A DNA stretch of 64,000 nucleotides from Catonia carolina (Eukaryota > Arthropoda > Insecta > Hemiptera > Achilidae): NCBI GenBank assembly GCA_035578175.1, contig JAQMRL010000003.1, forward strand, positions 108,662,469 through 108,726,468, given 5' to 3'. Numbering within the stretch: the stretch's first letter is position 1; each line of letters begins with the position of its first letter. A program made the position numbers and the translations under genes. The notes below the pieces were generated by a model. The model saw only the letters and a program-made list of their open reading frames with translations. It searched no databases and had not been told where the DNA came from. Below, one piece after another: positions 21,951-35,570 of the stretch.

Positions 21951-23274
21951 ACAAAAACTACATAGTGTTTAGATTTTAGTTCGTTTAAAGACACTCTGAA
22001 TAGTATGTCATTTGTCCATAAAAGTTAATACACGGCAGGAAAAACGAGTTTCCTGATTTCTCTAACGGTCAATGAACCATCTTTTAAATGCATCATCTCG
22101 AGTGAATTATGTACCATAATTTGAAATGTTGCTGATATTAAAACGAACCAGAAATAAGATAACCGTCACACGAACCTAATTTATTTGGACTGATTTCGTT
22201 ACTGCCATTCGTATAAGAACGAAAAAATGATACTTCTGTATGATTAAAACCAATTCTGAAATACCATCAACGTGTGAGTACCCTGCCGGTTGACATATTT
22301 AAAGGTATTTTCATCCAAATTCCAAATATTATATTCGAAGAATAAAATAACACCTGTATAGGTTCGGCGACGCTATTCTCAAAATATACATTAATGACTA
22401 ATTTTAATCTTGAATCATTTTTTACGTTTAATTTTGTTTGAAAGATGTATTACCGTGTAATTTTACTAGCTACTAAATTTAAGTAACGATTACATGTAAC
22501 AATCGTGACTACTTTTCCGTGAATAAGTCTCTCTTTCGCAAAAATCATGTCAACCTCACTGGTCTAAGCAACATTTTGATATTTCTTAGCCTAAATTTTT
22601 AAAACAATAACTTGTTGGACCACTCCGATTTGTTTGTTGCTATTAATCCCTTCAAGTTACACAAATTCCTCCATTTATACACATTTTATTGATTTTATTA
22701 ATGAAATTTATAATAGGTACAAAATAAACAACCAGTGTATATAATGCAGGGTGAAATAATGAATGAAATGACTTGAGTGACGTACATGGAAAGCACCATC
22801 CACTGACAGGTCTCCGACGTGTTTTTTAGTTGCATCTTACTAAGGCAATCGACTAATTAAATAGGTAAATAAAAACCTTAACCGTTTCTAAAACAGGAGA
22901 TCCCTGCTCCACTTTCTCCTTAACCTTCTTTGGACGTTGTCAGTAAAAATGCAGGGCGGATAGTTGTAACGTATAACATTTGTCTTCTTCAATTTTAATT
23001 CTGCACTGAAAGGAAATGAGAAATCTCGATTCTAAGCATGTTTGGTAGTTTGATTGTCGAGTACGTAATAGTGCTTTTATGTTGAAAACTAGTAGGTTTC
23101 TTTCCCTTTGTAAATTTTATATTTAGAGTTGTTCAAAATTGTTTTTATCTGAGAGGAACCAAAGAATAAAAAATGGTTAGTTTTAAAATTATATAACTTG
23201 TAAGTTTATGAATAGCAATTGATAGCAAAAACTATGATTAGATAAAAAATATTTGATTAAAGGGGAATAGGTTA
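21951..23274. other. Extra sequence in segment C, non-coding
   Basis: No match to segments A, B or D after about 22010, and no recognisable gene or element. Confidence 0.35.
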
Positions 23275-23870
23275 TAATATAACTAAATTACTCCTCTCAG
23301 TTCCTCCACGAGGGTATGCCAAATTTGTAGTAAAATTGTTTAATTAAGTTATATTCTTTATTACCTTGTCCCTTGTTTCATTAAATAAACATCATTTCAG
23401 ATTAAATCATTATAAGTTTTACTCAATTAACACATTTTCTTAATTACAGTTATTGTTATTGTTTTCATATATGTGTTATTGAAAAGCCACCAGATAATCA
23501 CTGTTATTGTAAAGTTTATAATTTGTGTCTCTTTTAAGAACATGAACATTATATTTAATTCCTGTTTCTTTATATTTACTATTGACTATATGTTTATTAC
23601 TATTTATTTAAGCACGAATGAGGGACCCGCCCGTTCGGTTTGGTCTCCTGTCCCCCAATAAAATATTTTACAATTCTCTTTTCTTCTTCTTAGTTGCCTA
23701 GTAACCAAATAAATAATTCTTTTAAAATATTTTTGTTAATGTAAATTAAATAATTTTTAAAGTATTTATTTTAATCAGCTGGAGATATCTATTTTTATTT
23801 CAATAGACTCAAAAATAAACAACTCCAGGTGTCCACTAAATTTGTCATATTACAAGGTTGAAGGCGCGTT
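23275..23870. mobile_element. Relative of the 8908-9832 insertion, in segment C
   Basis: Shares the start AAATTACTCCTC, the motif GAGGGTATGCCAA, the block CTTCTTAGTTGCCTAGTAACC and the end TCAATAGACTCAAAAATAAAC with the A insertion. It lacks the (TA)n tract. It interrupts segment C homology. Confidence 0.65.
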
Positions 23871-25207
23871 GTGGAGGTAATATTATCCATGTTTCTTGAT
23901 GATTTTTAATAAAATTGTACTTGTTTTTTATCATGCAGAAAATACTTCTGGGTGGACCCAAAGCAAAATGATAAAACATATATCGTGACATATTATGTCA
24001 CAATGTTGTGTTGGACAAGAATTATGAACGACTTTAAAGATATTTTAATTTTGTTTTGAGCTATTTTTCGTACGATTTAGCCTTTAGTTTTACTGTGACT
24101 GTTTTTGTTATTTTTATCATTGGTGTGGTACCACTTTCAATTTGTTTTAAACGTTTGAAGTCAGTAATATTTTAAACTCAATTTTTCTTGTCATTAGTGT
24201 TTAGTTTTTATTATATAGATAAAAAAAAATTTACAGCATACAATTTTTCTGTTTTACTTTTTTGTTCTACCACGTAGTCTCAGTGTATATTAAAGTTGGT
24301 TTTTGGTTATAACTCATCTCAAGAATTAAACGTTCTGGAATGGAAGTTCTGTAATAGTGAGTCAATCTTTCCATTTTCCAGCTGTTATCTCTAATTTGTT
24401 TTCATACCCTGATGGTACATTGTGTACGTATCAGTTCGTTTCGATGACCGATAAGTACGTGGAGAAAGTATCGATAAAGTTGAATATGAACGACTGTTAC
24501 AAGGAGGTTGATTACGTCGTTATGTAAAATAGCGTTAGATACGTATGAGCGTGCATTAAGTAATATCCGTAACGTCTACGATAAAAACCAACGAATCTGA
24601 GCAATCACTGAGGGTTTATCACACCCATGCGTTTGACCGTGTGCAACCTAATAAACCTAAAAAGGGACTTGTGTGAAAAAAGTATCTGATCGGTTAAAAG
24701 TAACGATCGTCGAGACATCAATTTGTGTAACTCCTAAAATCTATCGTCCAGAGTGCGTTTTTTAACATACACATGAGGGTCCCAAGTAATCACCTGCCAA
24801 AGTATAGGCCTAAATACCTCACAGATATAGCTGATTGTATGGGTGAATCGAAGACAAATGCTCGGGTAGAATCTCTCGTTCATAATGAAAAGGTTGTGTG
24901 ACGTGTTTCAGCAGATTTTACGTCAAACTGAGTAGACGTTTTCGTACTTCACGCCATTTCTTCCTTAGCTTGGGTTATTTTTTATCGTTAAGATATTGCA
25001 GGTTTTGATATGTTTCTTTAAGTCAGTAGTTCACTTACTAAAAGATTAATTTTGTACAATGCCTTACTTTTTTGTGTTATAATAATTAAATATTCGATTA
25101 ACACACTGGTTTAAGGTAGCTAATATATTAGCGATAGTAGTTACTATTAATGGCTTGGATAAAGGTTAAAAAAAAATATTCAACATTTTCAGCATTCTTC
25201 AGAAAAC

Positions 25208-25213
25208 TTTATT
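25208..25213 (-). terminator. Copy 3 polyadenylation signal
   Basis: AATAAA on the minus strand in the context CAAATAAAG, at the position homologous to the other copies. Confidence 0.5.
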
Positions 25214-25282
25214 TGACCATCACACTACATATTTTCATGACATTTAATAAAGTGTGTTTGTATCATCAACTGATATAACATA

Positions 25283-28200
25283 TTAACAAGCATAGCAGCG
25301 GCAAAAAAGTATATCTGCAAAAGAAGAGATCTGCATGAAGATGATTTCAAAAGCATAAAATTATATCACAAAACATGATTAGGTACACCAACTCATGTTC
25401 TTGCTAATATCGAATCTTTACTGCTGCTCTTCTGTACGCTGTTATTGTTTAACAAATTTTGTGACAAGAACATGATCTGTTTTGTCATAAATCATATGTT
25501 AGGCTGACGGTCAAGAATTTAAATATAGGTAATTATAACAAAATAGAAGTATAATAAAATATACGAGTATATTATAATTTATGAAATTTGTTTTTAGTAA
25601 AAATTATAATTTTTCCTTTGGAACTTCAGATAAGTATTTATTAAGAAACTAATCAAGTTCGATGAACAATTATTACGAAAACCGACACTCGCAAATTACG
25701 ATTATACTACGTGAGCTCATTTGATTACAAAATATAATCCCGTAATTTACTGCTAATTCCCGCTAAAGATCGACGTTTTGAAATAGATAAGCGAATTACA
25801 TTTAACAAATTAGTTTCAATTTGCCACAATAGAAGTACATATAGGCACAGTACATTGCAGACGTACAACTGATGACTTATTGGAAACTTTTGGAGCAGAC
25901 CCAACAAAAGGTGACGCAATTCGTTGTTAAAATAACGATCACAATATTAATATACTGGCATCATAAGCCTACATCATGTACTTACGACCAATACAGACGA
26001 ATTTAAAAACATTAGGCGGGACATTTTGTTAAAAAATAACAAATGTAATAATAGAAATTGAACACTATTACACTAATAACATGCCGTAGTTCGATTCACT
26101 AAAATTATATACATTGATGTGAGGTATTTGGTTTTTTCCCGTACAATTTGTAACACAAAACTTGTTTAATTTGAGTTGTAAAAATTTGTAACACAAAATT
26201 GACGCCTAGTACATGGTCAAATCGACCGTTAACTCAGTTTGATAAATTTTCTTCATAGTAACGAAGAAATAAATGCACTACTGCTTTTCATCTCTAGCAG
26301 TATACCTGTAATATGTCCGCATTTATCCGTTCTACGAAACACAAAATTTTCATGTGAGACATATATGATCGGTCTGACACGCTCTAACGACGATTGGCCT
26401 CACACGGGAGAGAGAGAAACATTATAAATTGATACTTTGTATAATACGTACTAAATTTCTTTTAAAAAAATGTAACAAACATATTTCGTTACTTATATTT
26501 AATAAATTATTAATGTGAAGTTTACTTACTAATATCTTTATCTGATTCGTCACAGAAATACTGTATATTTGGATAAGTTACATATCGGCCGATATGGCGA
26601 TTAAATCCACAAACTTGAATACCACGAGTACATAAACCTCTACATATCGCTGGATCTGGATGATAACAATATTGCTGATTTAACCCTGATGACTTTTCTT
26701 CACAGTTTGAGAAACTCAGTATCATAATCAACAAAACTGCCACAAGTAACCCTGAAGAAAAAACAAAAAAATACGTTCACTATTACGTTAGTTGAAACAT
26801 TTGAATTGTGTTTGTTAAGATACATTTAGATGCAACACAATTTGTAAATCAATCCGTCATTTTCTGAAGTATAAGTTTTCTCAACACAGCATACTATCTT
26901 GCCGTAAACTTAGATAGCAAACTCATGAGGAAAAGGAAGAAGATGATATTCAAAAAGAGTTCAAAAAAGTAATTATCTTTTCGGTTAGACTCCAAACTGT
27001 TGATCTTTACAAAAAGTGAAACTGATATGGACGTATGATTAAACCAATAAAATAGAAACCTCATTCATAAATTTGAAAGCTAACGGCCCAAAAACATTGT
27101 ACATGTCTGATATTAGACCCGGCTGAGTGACATTCAACTTGAGTTGCAAATATAGTATTCAGATGAACTAATGTCCCCTAGACGTGGGAGTGAGAGAATG
27201 CATAACGCTCACTAGCACAAGCCATACGCGCCAATAACATTCCAATAACATTGCCGTATAATTTTACTCATTGTTGTGAGCAAGCGTTTATGCACGTAGT
27301 TAACTAACAAAAAAGATAACGACTGTAGTATGTTTTCAGATTTGGATTATAACGGTAAAGACCTTTGAGCGCATGCATAGTTATGCCACATATCTCCCTC
27401 TTACTCGCTCGGCTATGAGACATTAGTTTGTCTGATACCTATTACTACAGTAGCTGAAGAAGTGTGTAAGTGTGCCGATCAGCGTGATGCCTTTGTGGAA
27501 TTATCAAAAGTAATGTTTTTCAACTTTTGGACACTTAAAATCCAACAGAAAAAGGACAAAGCCTTTTTATTTACTGTATTGAAAGAAAGAAAAATATTCA
27601 AAATGCTGTAGATAAAAAAAACGGGCAAAATTTAACCCGTGTAAATAAATTACAAAAAATAAACTTATATTAATTAATAAATTCCACGAGACTGGAAGTA
27701 TTTATTTTTTAACTTTGTTTTGCTTAAAACAACCGGTATTAGATGATTTTTAGTTAATATTTTTTAATTCTACTCTTACAAATAAGTAGACAGCATTGGT
27801 TTTTATATATAAATTCTGCGAGGCTGGAAGTTTATAAAGTCGTAACATCACATGTCTTCGGTAAGTAATGGTGGAAGTACTTGACGGTGGAACATTCCTA
27901 CTGAGAATAAATTCATTTGATTATTGCGACGTTACATTTATACGAACAAGAATGTTTGTGCAAGGCCTACAATGCAAATTTCCTTAGTTCCGATGACACG
28001 CTAGACTTTTTGCGGATTCATTATTTACCTATTGTTTCATATCCTAAGGGTTGTATCCTAAACGATCCCCTAATCATACACGTGCAGACTATTTCTGCAA
28101 GAGTATTTACAGCATTTTTAAATATAATCCTTTTACACGTTTATAATGAAAGGCAAAAACTATAAGTTAGATTTCTAATATTGATGAAGAATGATTAGGA

Positions 28201-28971
28201 AAAGTGGCTTAAAATGTTACAAAATTTATACGAAATGCCATTCAGTCACAGATGTTTAAAACATCTGTTTTGATGTTATAAATGTTTATTTAATTTTATA
28301 GTATGAATATTATTTATTCAAATTATAACAAAAATTTAAATAGGTATTTAATTCATATGATATTTTGTACGACATTTATGGTAATTACAGTTGTATTGAA
28401 CCTTTTTCAAATACCCTGTATCGGCAGTCGATATTAAAAAAATTTCCCATTTATGATGTCGCTAAAATCAGCTGTGTAACAGCTGATTTTCGGAGACGAT
28501 GGTTCCTGGTTCAAATCCTAGTAAAGTTAGTTACTTTTATACGGATTTGAATGCTAGACAGTGGTTACCGGTGTACTTTGATGGTTGGGGTTCAATTAAC
28601 CATACTCTCTCAGGAATGATCGGTCTGAGTCTGTACAAGACTACATCTCATTCACACGGCATACAGATCATCCTCATATCATAGGGTTTCTTATTGTTCT
28701 GAATTTAACAGATTGCAACGTACACACATTAAGTTAAGTAGATTTAAGATGTGTGGAACTAAGCTATAAAACTACATTAACTACAGCGCACCTATGCCAA
28801 CATGCCGACTGCGTTAACCTCCTCTTGACATCTTCAAATGCTGTAAAAGAACTAAGAAATGCATGAATCTGTTTTTAAAAATGTTTAATTTAGATGACTA
28901 AAAACTACGACTAAACTTTAGATAAAGTAATTACCTTTACAAATAATTGAACAGTTCATCAAATTGGCCAT
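25283..28971 (-). CDS. Secreted Kazal-like cysteine-rich protein, copy 3 (most divergent)
   Basis: Minus-strand gene of three exons: 28935-28971, 26530-26751 and 25283-25314, all with GT-AG phase-1 junctions in the same positions as the other copies. The spliced frame encodes 96 residues. The signal peptide is MANLMNCSIICK then GLLVAVLLIMILSFSN. The mature part has a ninth cysteine near the signal cleavage region (position 29) and the shared set at about 41, 49, 53, 60, 79, 91, 93 and 96. Conserved blocks are QVCGFN, GRYVTYPN and LFCRCYAC. Translation ends exactly at the last cysteine. CTR after the third shared cysteine puts an Arg where the P1 reactive residue would fall if the Kazal comparison holds (inference). 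Introns and flanks are clearly less similar to the other copies, so this is the oldest duplicate here. Nothing breaks the frame. Confidence 0.74.
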
Positions 28972-29037
28972 TTTGATCGTAGCAAGTGATTTTGATTTTT
29001 TCCTCAAACAGATCAGTTTCGCTTTCTAGTACTAGAA

Positions 29038-29078
29038 GGATTGAATGTATTTCCAATCTGTCAATGCAGCCTTATATA
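29038..29078 (-). promoter_or_regulatory. Copy 3 core promoter (TATA plus initiator)
   Basis: On the minus strand TATATAAG lies at 29078-29071 with CATTCAATCC downstream. The core elements are retained although the surrounding sequence has drifted. Confidence 0.58.
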
Positions 29079-29179
29079 GGTAACTGATATACTCGTAAAA
29101 TCAACTTTATTCATTTCAATGAAATTAAAAAAATTTAAGTTAATTATCGTTTATTATTTAAACTTACATGAAATGTTCT

Positions 29180-29410
29180 TATTTTGTATCCGATTCGGGT
29201 TTTAACCATAAATTTTCGGAATTACTTTCTGTTAATGTGTAACAATAAACGAATAAATTTGATTAGTGATAAATTAATGAAGAAATACAAATTACTTAAT
29301 TCATCGTGACTAATCAATTTTGCAATTATTACTTGAGCAATGTTTTTAATACACATTGTTTGTTATTCAAATGAAGTAGCACAATTAAATTTTATTTTTT
29401 GATGATAATG
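29180..29410. repeat. Single monomer upstream of copy 3
   Basis: One recognisable monomer of the promoter-proximal array, more diverged than in the other copies. Beyond it 29410-29540 matches segment A near 1640-1710. Confidence 0.55.
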
Positions 29411-29540
29411 AATGAAAAAGTGTTTTTGGGCCATTTCACAGGTCCGATACAATTTCCTGACGCCATGAGATTTTATCCAGCAGTTTTAGGAAACGCCAAT
29501 TGTTTTTCTAAACAGTTTAACGCACGAGACGATATACGAT

Positions 29541-29904
29541 ATTATATTATATAACATTATGAAACTTTTAAAAGTAAGCTACTTCTTCCTTAATGATTGC
29601 ATCTTAATTTTTAATTACATTGTTCATTATTTCTAGCATTTTAACAAATATTTAATAAACCTTGTTATTAAATGATGAAAAAGATTCCTAATTTGTGGAA
29701 TTAATAAATCTTCAGTGACAATTAGGTTTAATTGTTTCCTTTATTTAATCTTTTCCCATATCCTGCAATTATTTTGCTCATGCATAATTAAGGCTTCATT
29801 GCTTTCTCAGAGTTACGATTTCTATGTATTGTTAAAAAAATCTGTTGTGAAATACTCATGCTCCTTGTCCTGCCAAATAATGAAAAATGCACTCTATGTT
29901 CATT
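29541..29904. other. AT-rich gap between segment C and an R4 fragment
   Basis: I see no gene, RNA or repeat beyond low-complexity AT sequence. The open frame at 29715 has no supporting context. Confidence 0.35.
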
Positions 29905-30400
29905 CATGAGTAAATAATGTTAACTGAAAACCTCAATATAATTTTAATCATAACAGAAATGTGCAAAATGAGAGTTTGAATTTAAAACATGGAAAATTTC
30001 CAAATGATTCTAAACTGGGCTTTCTAAAGAGAAATTTGTTGAAGTAAAAAATGTTGGTTATTAAATTTTTGACAATTTTAATTACACTATTGCCCTACAA
30101 TGGATATGATGGCAGAAATATTAAAAAACAATGTTTCCTACGAGAGCACAGGCCCTCCAAGAATTTCAGCAGATACAGCGCCCACCCTATCTTGTAGAGT
30201 GTACAAAATGTAGTTAATGATGCGATTACGTGATGAGGCTTACGTTTTCAAAAGTGGAAACAAATTATTAACAAATGTTTGGGTTTTTGTGCCAGTATAC
30301 AAAACTATTGCATCATCTCAACACACTATTTTTCGTTACAATAAAAATGGCCGTAAAAACTCTTTGAGTTAAGGAGAATTATGCTAGAAGAAAAAGTATA
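29905..30400 (-). repeat. R4 repeat, partial and diverged
   Basis: Matches the distal part of R4: AATTTTAATCATAACAGAAA, AGAATTTCAGCAGATACAGC and CCTATCTTGTAGAGTGTAC. The Pro-rich coding-like look is accidental. Confidence 0.5.
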
Positions 30401-30632
30401 TATCCGAATTATTTTGTAAAAGAGATTCGATTGTATATTGAATTTAAACTTATAAAAGAGACTTATAAACAATATTCTAAACCTTAAATAGGCGTATTTC
30501 CTTTGTTCCTTGTTTATCTCGAACTTGGTTTATGATTGTAAAAGTTGGTGTTGCATTGTGTTTAAAACGGTACACTAAAACAAGTTGTCTGATATAAGTG
30601 TGAAATGTATAGGGGTGATTCAAAACTATACA

Positions 30633-31591
30633 GCAATCTCTTGGGATCTCATTCTATAGCTAAAAATAAGAAAAAAAGTACATATAAACATATGCCTGAA
30701 AACGCTTACTTACCGAGTTACGGCTAGTGAAAAATTTCACCTAGAACTCTGTACCCTCAGTGAAGTAAGGCCGTATAAAAATGTTAAAGGTACTTACAAA
30801 GACACAAATACTTTTGTTTCTGATATTTTTTAATGTGAAAAATTGAATAAAAACGGTTCCAGAGGTGTAAATGCAATAGGCTACTTTCAGAGATATCTTA
30901 CATAAAACACAAGAATTGGTGCAAAGAAACAACATATTTTTGTGTTTAACGTAAGATTACTTCCAATAAAGATATATAAAGGTGTATTTTTTCTTAAATA
31001 AATTTGTAGAAAATTTAATTCGAAAAAGATTCATGTGAATATCTCAGGAAAAATGAATAATATTATATTGAAATTTCGCTTTATTTAAAATCAAAACAGA
31101 CGCACATTCTTAACTGCATAAAATATTAACCAATATATTTTAGGTTGGGAGTAACAGATGACAAATGATTCATTTTTTCCTGAGTAATTCACATGAATCT
31201 TTTCAGAATTAAATTTTCTACAAATTTATTTAAGAAAAAATACACCTTTAATTATCATTTATGGAAGTAATCTTACGTTAAACACAAAAATGTGTTATTT
31301 CTTTGCACCAATTCTTGTGTTTTTAAGAAATCTCTAAAAGTGGTCCTATTGCATCTACAGCTCTGGAACCAATTTTATTTAATTTTACAAATTAAGAAAC
31401 ATAAGAAACAATCGTGTTTGTAACTTTGTAACTACCCTTATTATTTTTATACGGCCTTACTTCACCGAGGGTACAGGTTCTAGGTGAAATTTTTCGTTAG
31501 CCGTAAATCGCTAAATAAGCATTTTCAGGCATATGTTCATATGAACTTTTTTTCTTATGTTTAGCTATAGAATGAGATCCCAAGAGATTGC
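30633..31591. repeat. Large foldback palindrome
   Basis: Left arm 30633-31058 begins GCAATCTCTTGGGATCTCAT. The right arm, about 31168-31591, ends in the reverse complement of that block. The arms pair through TTTTTATACGGCCTTACTTC, CACCAATTCTTGTGT and TTCATGTGAAT, with a loop of about 110 bases. The arms differ at scattered positions and by a few indels. Open frames inside are by-products of the repeat. Confidence 0.82.
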
Positions 31592-31919
31592 CATATCTAA
31601 AACGAAACAAATTGTTAAAAAATTATGAACTAATTCTGATTTTTAAACTAACTAGAAACTAATTTCGATTTTTAAATTCTTCTATTTTAATAATTATTAT
31701 TTTCATTTAAACTGATACCAAAAAATTGAAATGTTTTTAAATAATCGCATTAGAAACTAAAGTTTTCATTTTCACATAACAAATGTCTCATGTACACTTT
31801 TAGCCGTAGATTTCACTTAAAGTTACATGATCAGGGTAAGTTTCCTCTTGAAATGTTAAATAGAAAATTTTCTTACAGAGGATAACTATTTTCGGTTGCG
31901 GAAGTATCTAAAGAATTTG
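31592..31919. other. Unassigned AT-rich sequence
   Basis: No gene, RNA or repeat recognised between the palindrome and the degraded coding relic. Confidence 0.4.
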
Positions 31920-32800
31920 TGTTTTTTTTATAAACAGTTCATTTTCTCTGTAAGAGAAGTCATCTGCTGTAAAGTTGTCAACATTTTTTTAAGGAAAGTC
32001 ACTTTCACATCTTTCACATTGACTGATTTAACATTGGCAATACGTTGGCACTTTCCTGGATTTTGTGAGCCTACTTCTTTTTCTCCAATCACAAGAATGT
32101 ACAACCCAGCAAAGTATAAGCAAAGACAATTCATGATTTTCCAATTTTTTTACCTGCGTCTTTTTTCATAACTTCTTCACTGTCACTAAACGCATCGCTG
32201 AATTGTAATCTTCTACTACCATCAGAAGTACTGGGTAATGGCCCAAGTTCCTCATATGAAATATCTGAATCATCTTCTTCAACGAAAGCGATTTTACTTA
32301 GACCGTAGTGGGAACATTATCGTTGCACTCTGGGTCAAAACAAGACATACTCTGAAACCATATTATTTGAATTTCTGGTCTTACTAGCACCTGGTGTACT
32401 TCTAAATTTTCTTTAAATAGTAAAATCTTACCCTTTTGAATTTCTTCATCAAATTTTGCAATGTCTTCTTCTGGAATTAGGTATCTCTCACGTGATCTTT
32501 GACAACTTCCTCAAATAACAGTCTTTTAACCACATTCGAAATACTTTTCTGAAATTTAGCTTATGTTCAGTATTTTTTCACTCTAGTTCTTGGCGTTGCG
32601 GTTTCATCACTTCCCTCTGCGTATTTTCCTTTATTTCTGACGGTAACAACGCTTATATTGTATTTTCTAATAGTTTCTGTAACGATTTATATTTATTTAT
32701 TAGAGATTGTTAATCTTTATACCGCTTAGTTTTATTTCTCTTACGACGTTTTCTGTCTGATACATGTTGAAGATTTTTAGGTTCGTCATCGGAATTTTGA
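31920..32800 (-). pseudogene. Degraded protein-coding relic, probably transposon derived
   Basis: Minus-strand stretches read like real protein but are broken by frameshifts and stops. About 32320-32150 encodes FVEEDDSDISYEELGPLP then an STSDGS linker ending KKDAGKKIGKS. About 32130-31930 encodes LYILVIGEKEVG, then VNVKDVKVTFLKK. Near 32500-32350 is RRYLIPEEDIAKFDEEIQKG. The order (basic patch, acidic Ser-rich linker, short C-terminal beta-rich module) is seen in several insect DDE-transposase proteins, but I cannot name the family. There is no intact frame. Confidence 0.45.
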
Positions 32801-32887
32801 AGACTATTATCTGTTAACAATTTCTTCTCCTTTTCCACATTCTTCATCCTTAATCTGGACAACCTTTTTTGTTCCTTTAATTTTTAC

Positions 32888-33470
32888 TTTCTCTTGCCTA
32901 TATGAATGTATAGGAAGGACAGTATTGTTTTCATGTCGATTTTTGGAAATCGAGTTTTCACCGGATCTACACGTTTTCAGACCCCCTGAACCCAAAATCA
33001 TGGTTTTAGCGATTGGTCTGTGTGTCTGTGTGTTTGTCTGTGTATGTGTGTTTAAAAAATATCTCAAGAACGGATCAGTGTACGAACTTAAAACTTGAAG
33101 CTTAAGATACATACCACTACCGGACCCGACAAGAACATTTTCATCAAAATCGGTCAACCGTAAGTAGTAGTTTACTGGTGTAATTTTTCACTTTTTTGCG
33201 AATTTCTCAAAAACTGGTCATACGATATTTTTTTTAAATCGCCTCATTTACTTATTTTTTTATGCTCTACAAGATAAGGTAGGTACCATTTTTGCTGAAA
33301 TTCTTGGTAAGGCTGTTTTCACGTAAAAAAGTTTTTTTTAAGATTTTGCGTCTTTCATATATGATTAAAATTGGGTTATGGTTTTTGCGGTTAGTTTTTT
33401 GTTTATTTTTTAATGTTAGGTTATATTAGTTATTATTTGCATTGGAAAAAGAAAGTTGTGTGAGTGTTTC
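32888..33470 (+). repeat. R4 repeat, copy 1
   Basis: Begins CTTTCTCTTGCCTATATGAA. Landmarks are ATCGAGTTTTCACCGGATCT, ACGTTTTCAGACCCCCTGAA, a TG-rich run and CATTTTCATCAAAATCGGTC. It ends near GTTGTGTGAGTGTTTCA. The 116-residue minus-strand frame at 32807 spans it and is not a gene. Confidence 0.7.
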
Positions 33471-34690
33471 AAACCGGATTTTTTTGTAACGTTACGTCCC
33501 GATCGGACATTTCACCAATAGATTTACGTTTTTTTTGTTTTAAATATTTTTCATGGGCCTTTATCTTCTGTTATTGTTTGTTAGCAGGGTCACCCCAATT
33601 CTTCTTTTTACTCTATCTTTCTTGCTTCCTGTTCTCCCTTAATTTTTCTTCATCGCAAACTTCTTCTTCTTTGCCATGTTGGCAGTTAATTGGAATACAA
33701 TAATAATCTGAAGATTCCATTAATTTCCTGTTCATTGCTCATACTCTACAAACTTGCTCCCACCCTAAAACATAAAACTAAAAAATTTCATGAAATTTGT
33801 TTAAACAGTTTTTAATATTAAAAATCCAACAACTAACGTACTATTTTAATTTCTTAATATAGATTACTTGAGCACAGAACAAGGAGATTGTACAAAAAAT
33901 AATATTTTTTTACTTCAGCGACAGTACTTCTGACCCAAACAACATTATGTCCGTACCGTGGCTTATTGGTCAGGACCGTGCCATGTGATTTCCATGGGAC
34001 TGACGCCCACGGTACTGACATTTTCAGGTTATAAAATTGTACTTACAGCTCTTACTGTTAAAATAGTCAATTAGTAAGTGAACTACAGATCAATATTCTT
34101 ATAATACTTAATACAACAAAAGTAATATAAATTTAACAAACCTGATAGCAAAGTTAAAAGGCACACGGTACTGACGATAGCAAAGGTTTATCGCATACTT
34201 CAAATGCAAAATCGTTATAAAATATCAATATAAACACGAACTGCATTAAAAAAATGGCTTACTGAACTCCGACAACAAAAAAGGCGGGAATCATTGCACA
34301 GAACGGTCCGCCAGTTGATCGATAAGCGCCCAATTGAATTTTTTCATTACCCCATGGTACGGACTGCATAACTTTTGGGACATCGTTAAAACGCAAAAAA
34401 AATCAAAAAATTTAGTTTTAATCTTAATTTTTTTATAATATAAAAATTAAATAAGAGTTCAGGAAAGTAAATATAAATTAAAAAGTTTATAAATTATTTT
34501 AGGTAAATAAAAATTATTAATATGAAAGTAAAATGCCCGGTGTCGGGAGATGCCACGGTACTGACATTAAATTCATATTTCGCAAGATTTTCTTACTAAA
34601 TTTTTTTAATTTTAATGGAGGTTAAAAAATAAAGACTAAGTAAATATTAGTTTTATTACCACGATAGAAACTGCATATTTCTTGTAATTT
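33471..34690. other. Unassigned region with a short inverted pair
   Basis: GTCCGTACCGTGG near 33949 and its near-reverse complement CCATGGTACGGAC near 34355 flank about 400 bases. CCACGGTACTGACATT recurs near 34008 and 34553. This may be a small inverted-repeat element; no gene is seen. Confidence 0.35.
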
Positions 34691-35239
34691 TTGTTGTTTT
34701 TTCTACGAGACATCGAAAGTTTCACTTTCAAAATATTGACCCACATAATGTGTAATGTATTTTGTTACGATATAAACATATTCTGTACCAACCATCATGT
34801 ACTGCTTAGAACTATAAATAAAGTGCAACAAATTTTTTGTGTAAATAATCTTGGTTTTAGAACCTGGAAATATTTCTGGTAAGTACAATAAATTTGTCTT
34901 GTAATACATAAATATAAACATTATTTCATTCTTTACAATGCTGTAGAATTATTATACACTTTATGGCTTTAATTTCAACTCTAAAGGCAGTTATGTTTGA
35001 ACGTGTATCATGTAAAAAAAATTTTTTTATAAAAATTCCCTCTTCACTATTAAGAGTTTATAACATGTTATGTACAATAAATAACTAATTTAAAATTTAT
35101 AATAAAAAAATCATTGTTTAATTCTCTTTTAAATAATACATAGAACAAATGAACCTACAAAAACAATGAAATGCATGATAATTTTTTTACAAAACCTCAA
35201 AAATCCTCAGGTCCCCCGGATTGTGCACGTTATAAATGT
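34691..35239. other. AT-rich gap
   Basis: I see no gene, RNA or repeat here. The two short overlapping open frames on opposite strands have no supporting context. Confidence 0.35.
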
Positions 35240-35570
35240 AAAATAAACCTGAAAGAAGCAAGTTTATTGACTTGGTAATGAAAAATGATTTGAAAAGAAA
35301 CATTCTGTATTAACGCACATGTCTTATTTAAATTCACGGCAAAATCAGAATGATTTTATGTACTAAACTGCGGTATTTTTTCCTTACGAAGGTGTATTGA
35401 AAGGTAATGGCTTCATCGCTATAACTGTACTAGTAATGGAATATTGTTTACATATTAGTGTAAAATGATTACTCTGATTCTTTTCACCAATATAATCACT
35501 TTTCTACAAAATTGCCGTTAACAGCTAGTTTTACGCCAACGTACTATTATTTTATATTTTATATGTTTTT

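Larger units (their letters stand above)
20996..29540 (-). repeat. Inverted segmental duplicate C (diverged)
   Basis: The reverse complement matches about 1640-8893 of segment A with many substitutions. It has extra sequence at about 21660-23870, including a repeat related to the A-only insertion. It carries copy 3. Confidence 0.75.

Noticed and set aside
32807..33157. 116-codon minus-strand frame
   Set aside because: It lies across an R4 repeat with a TG tract, and other R4 copies do not keep the frame.
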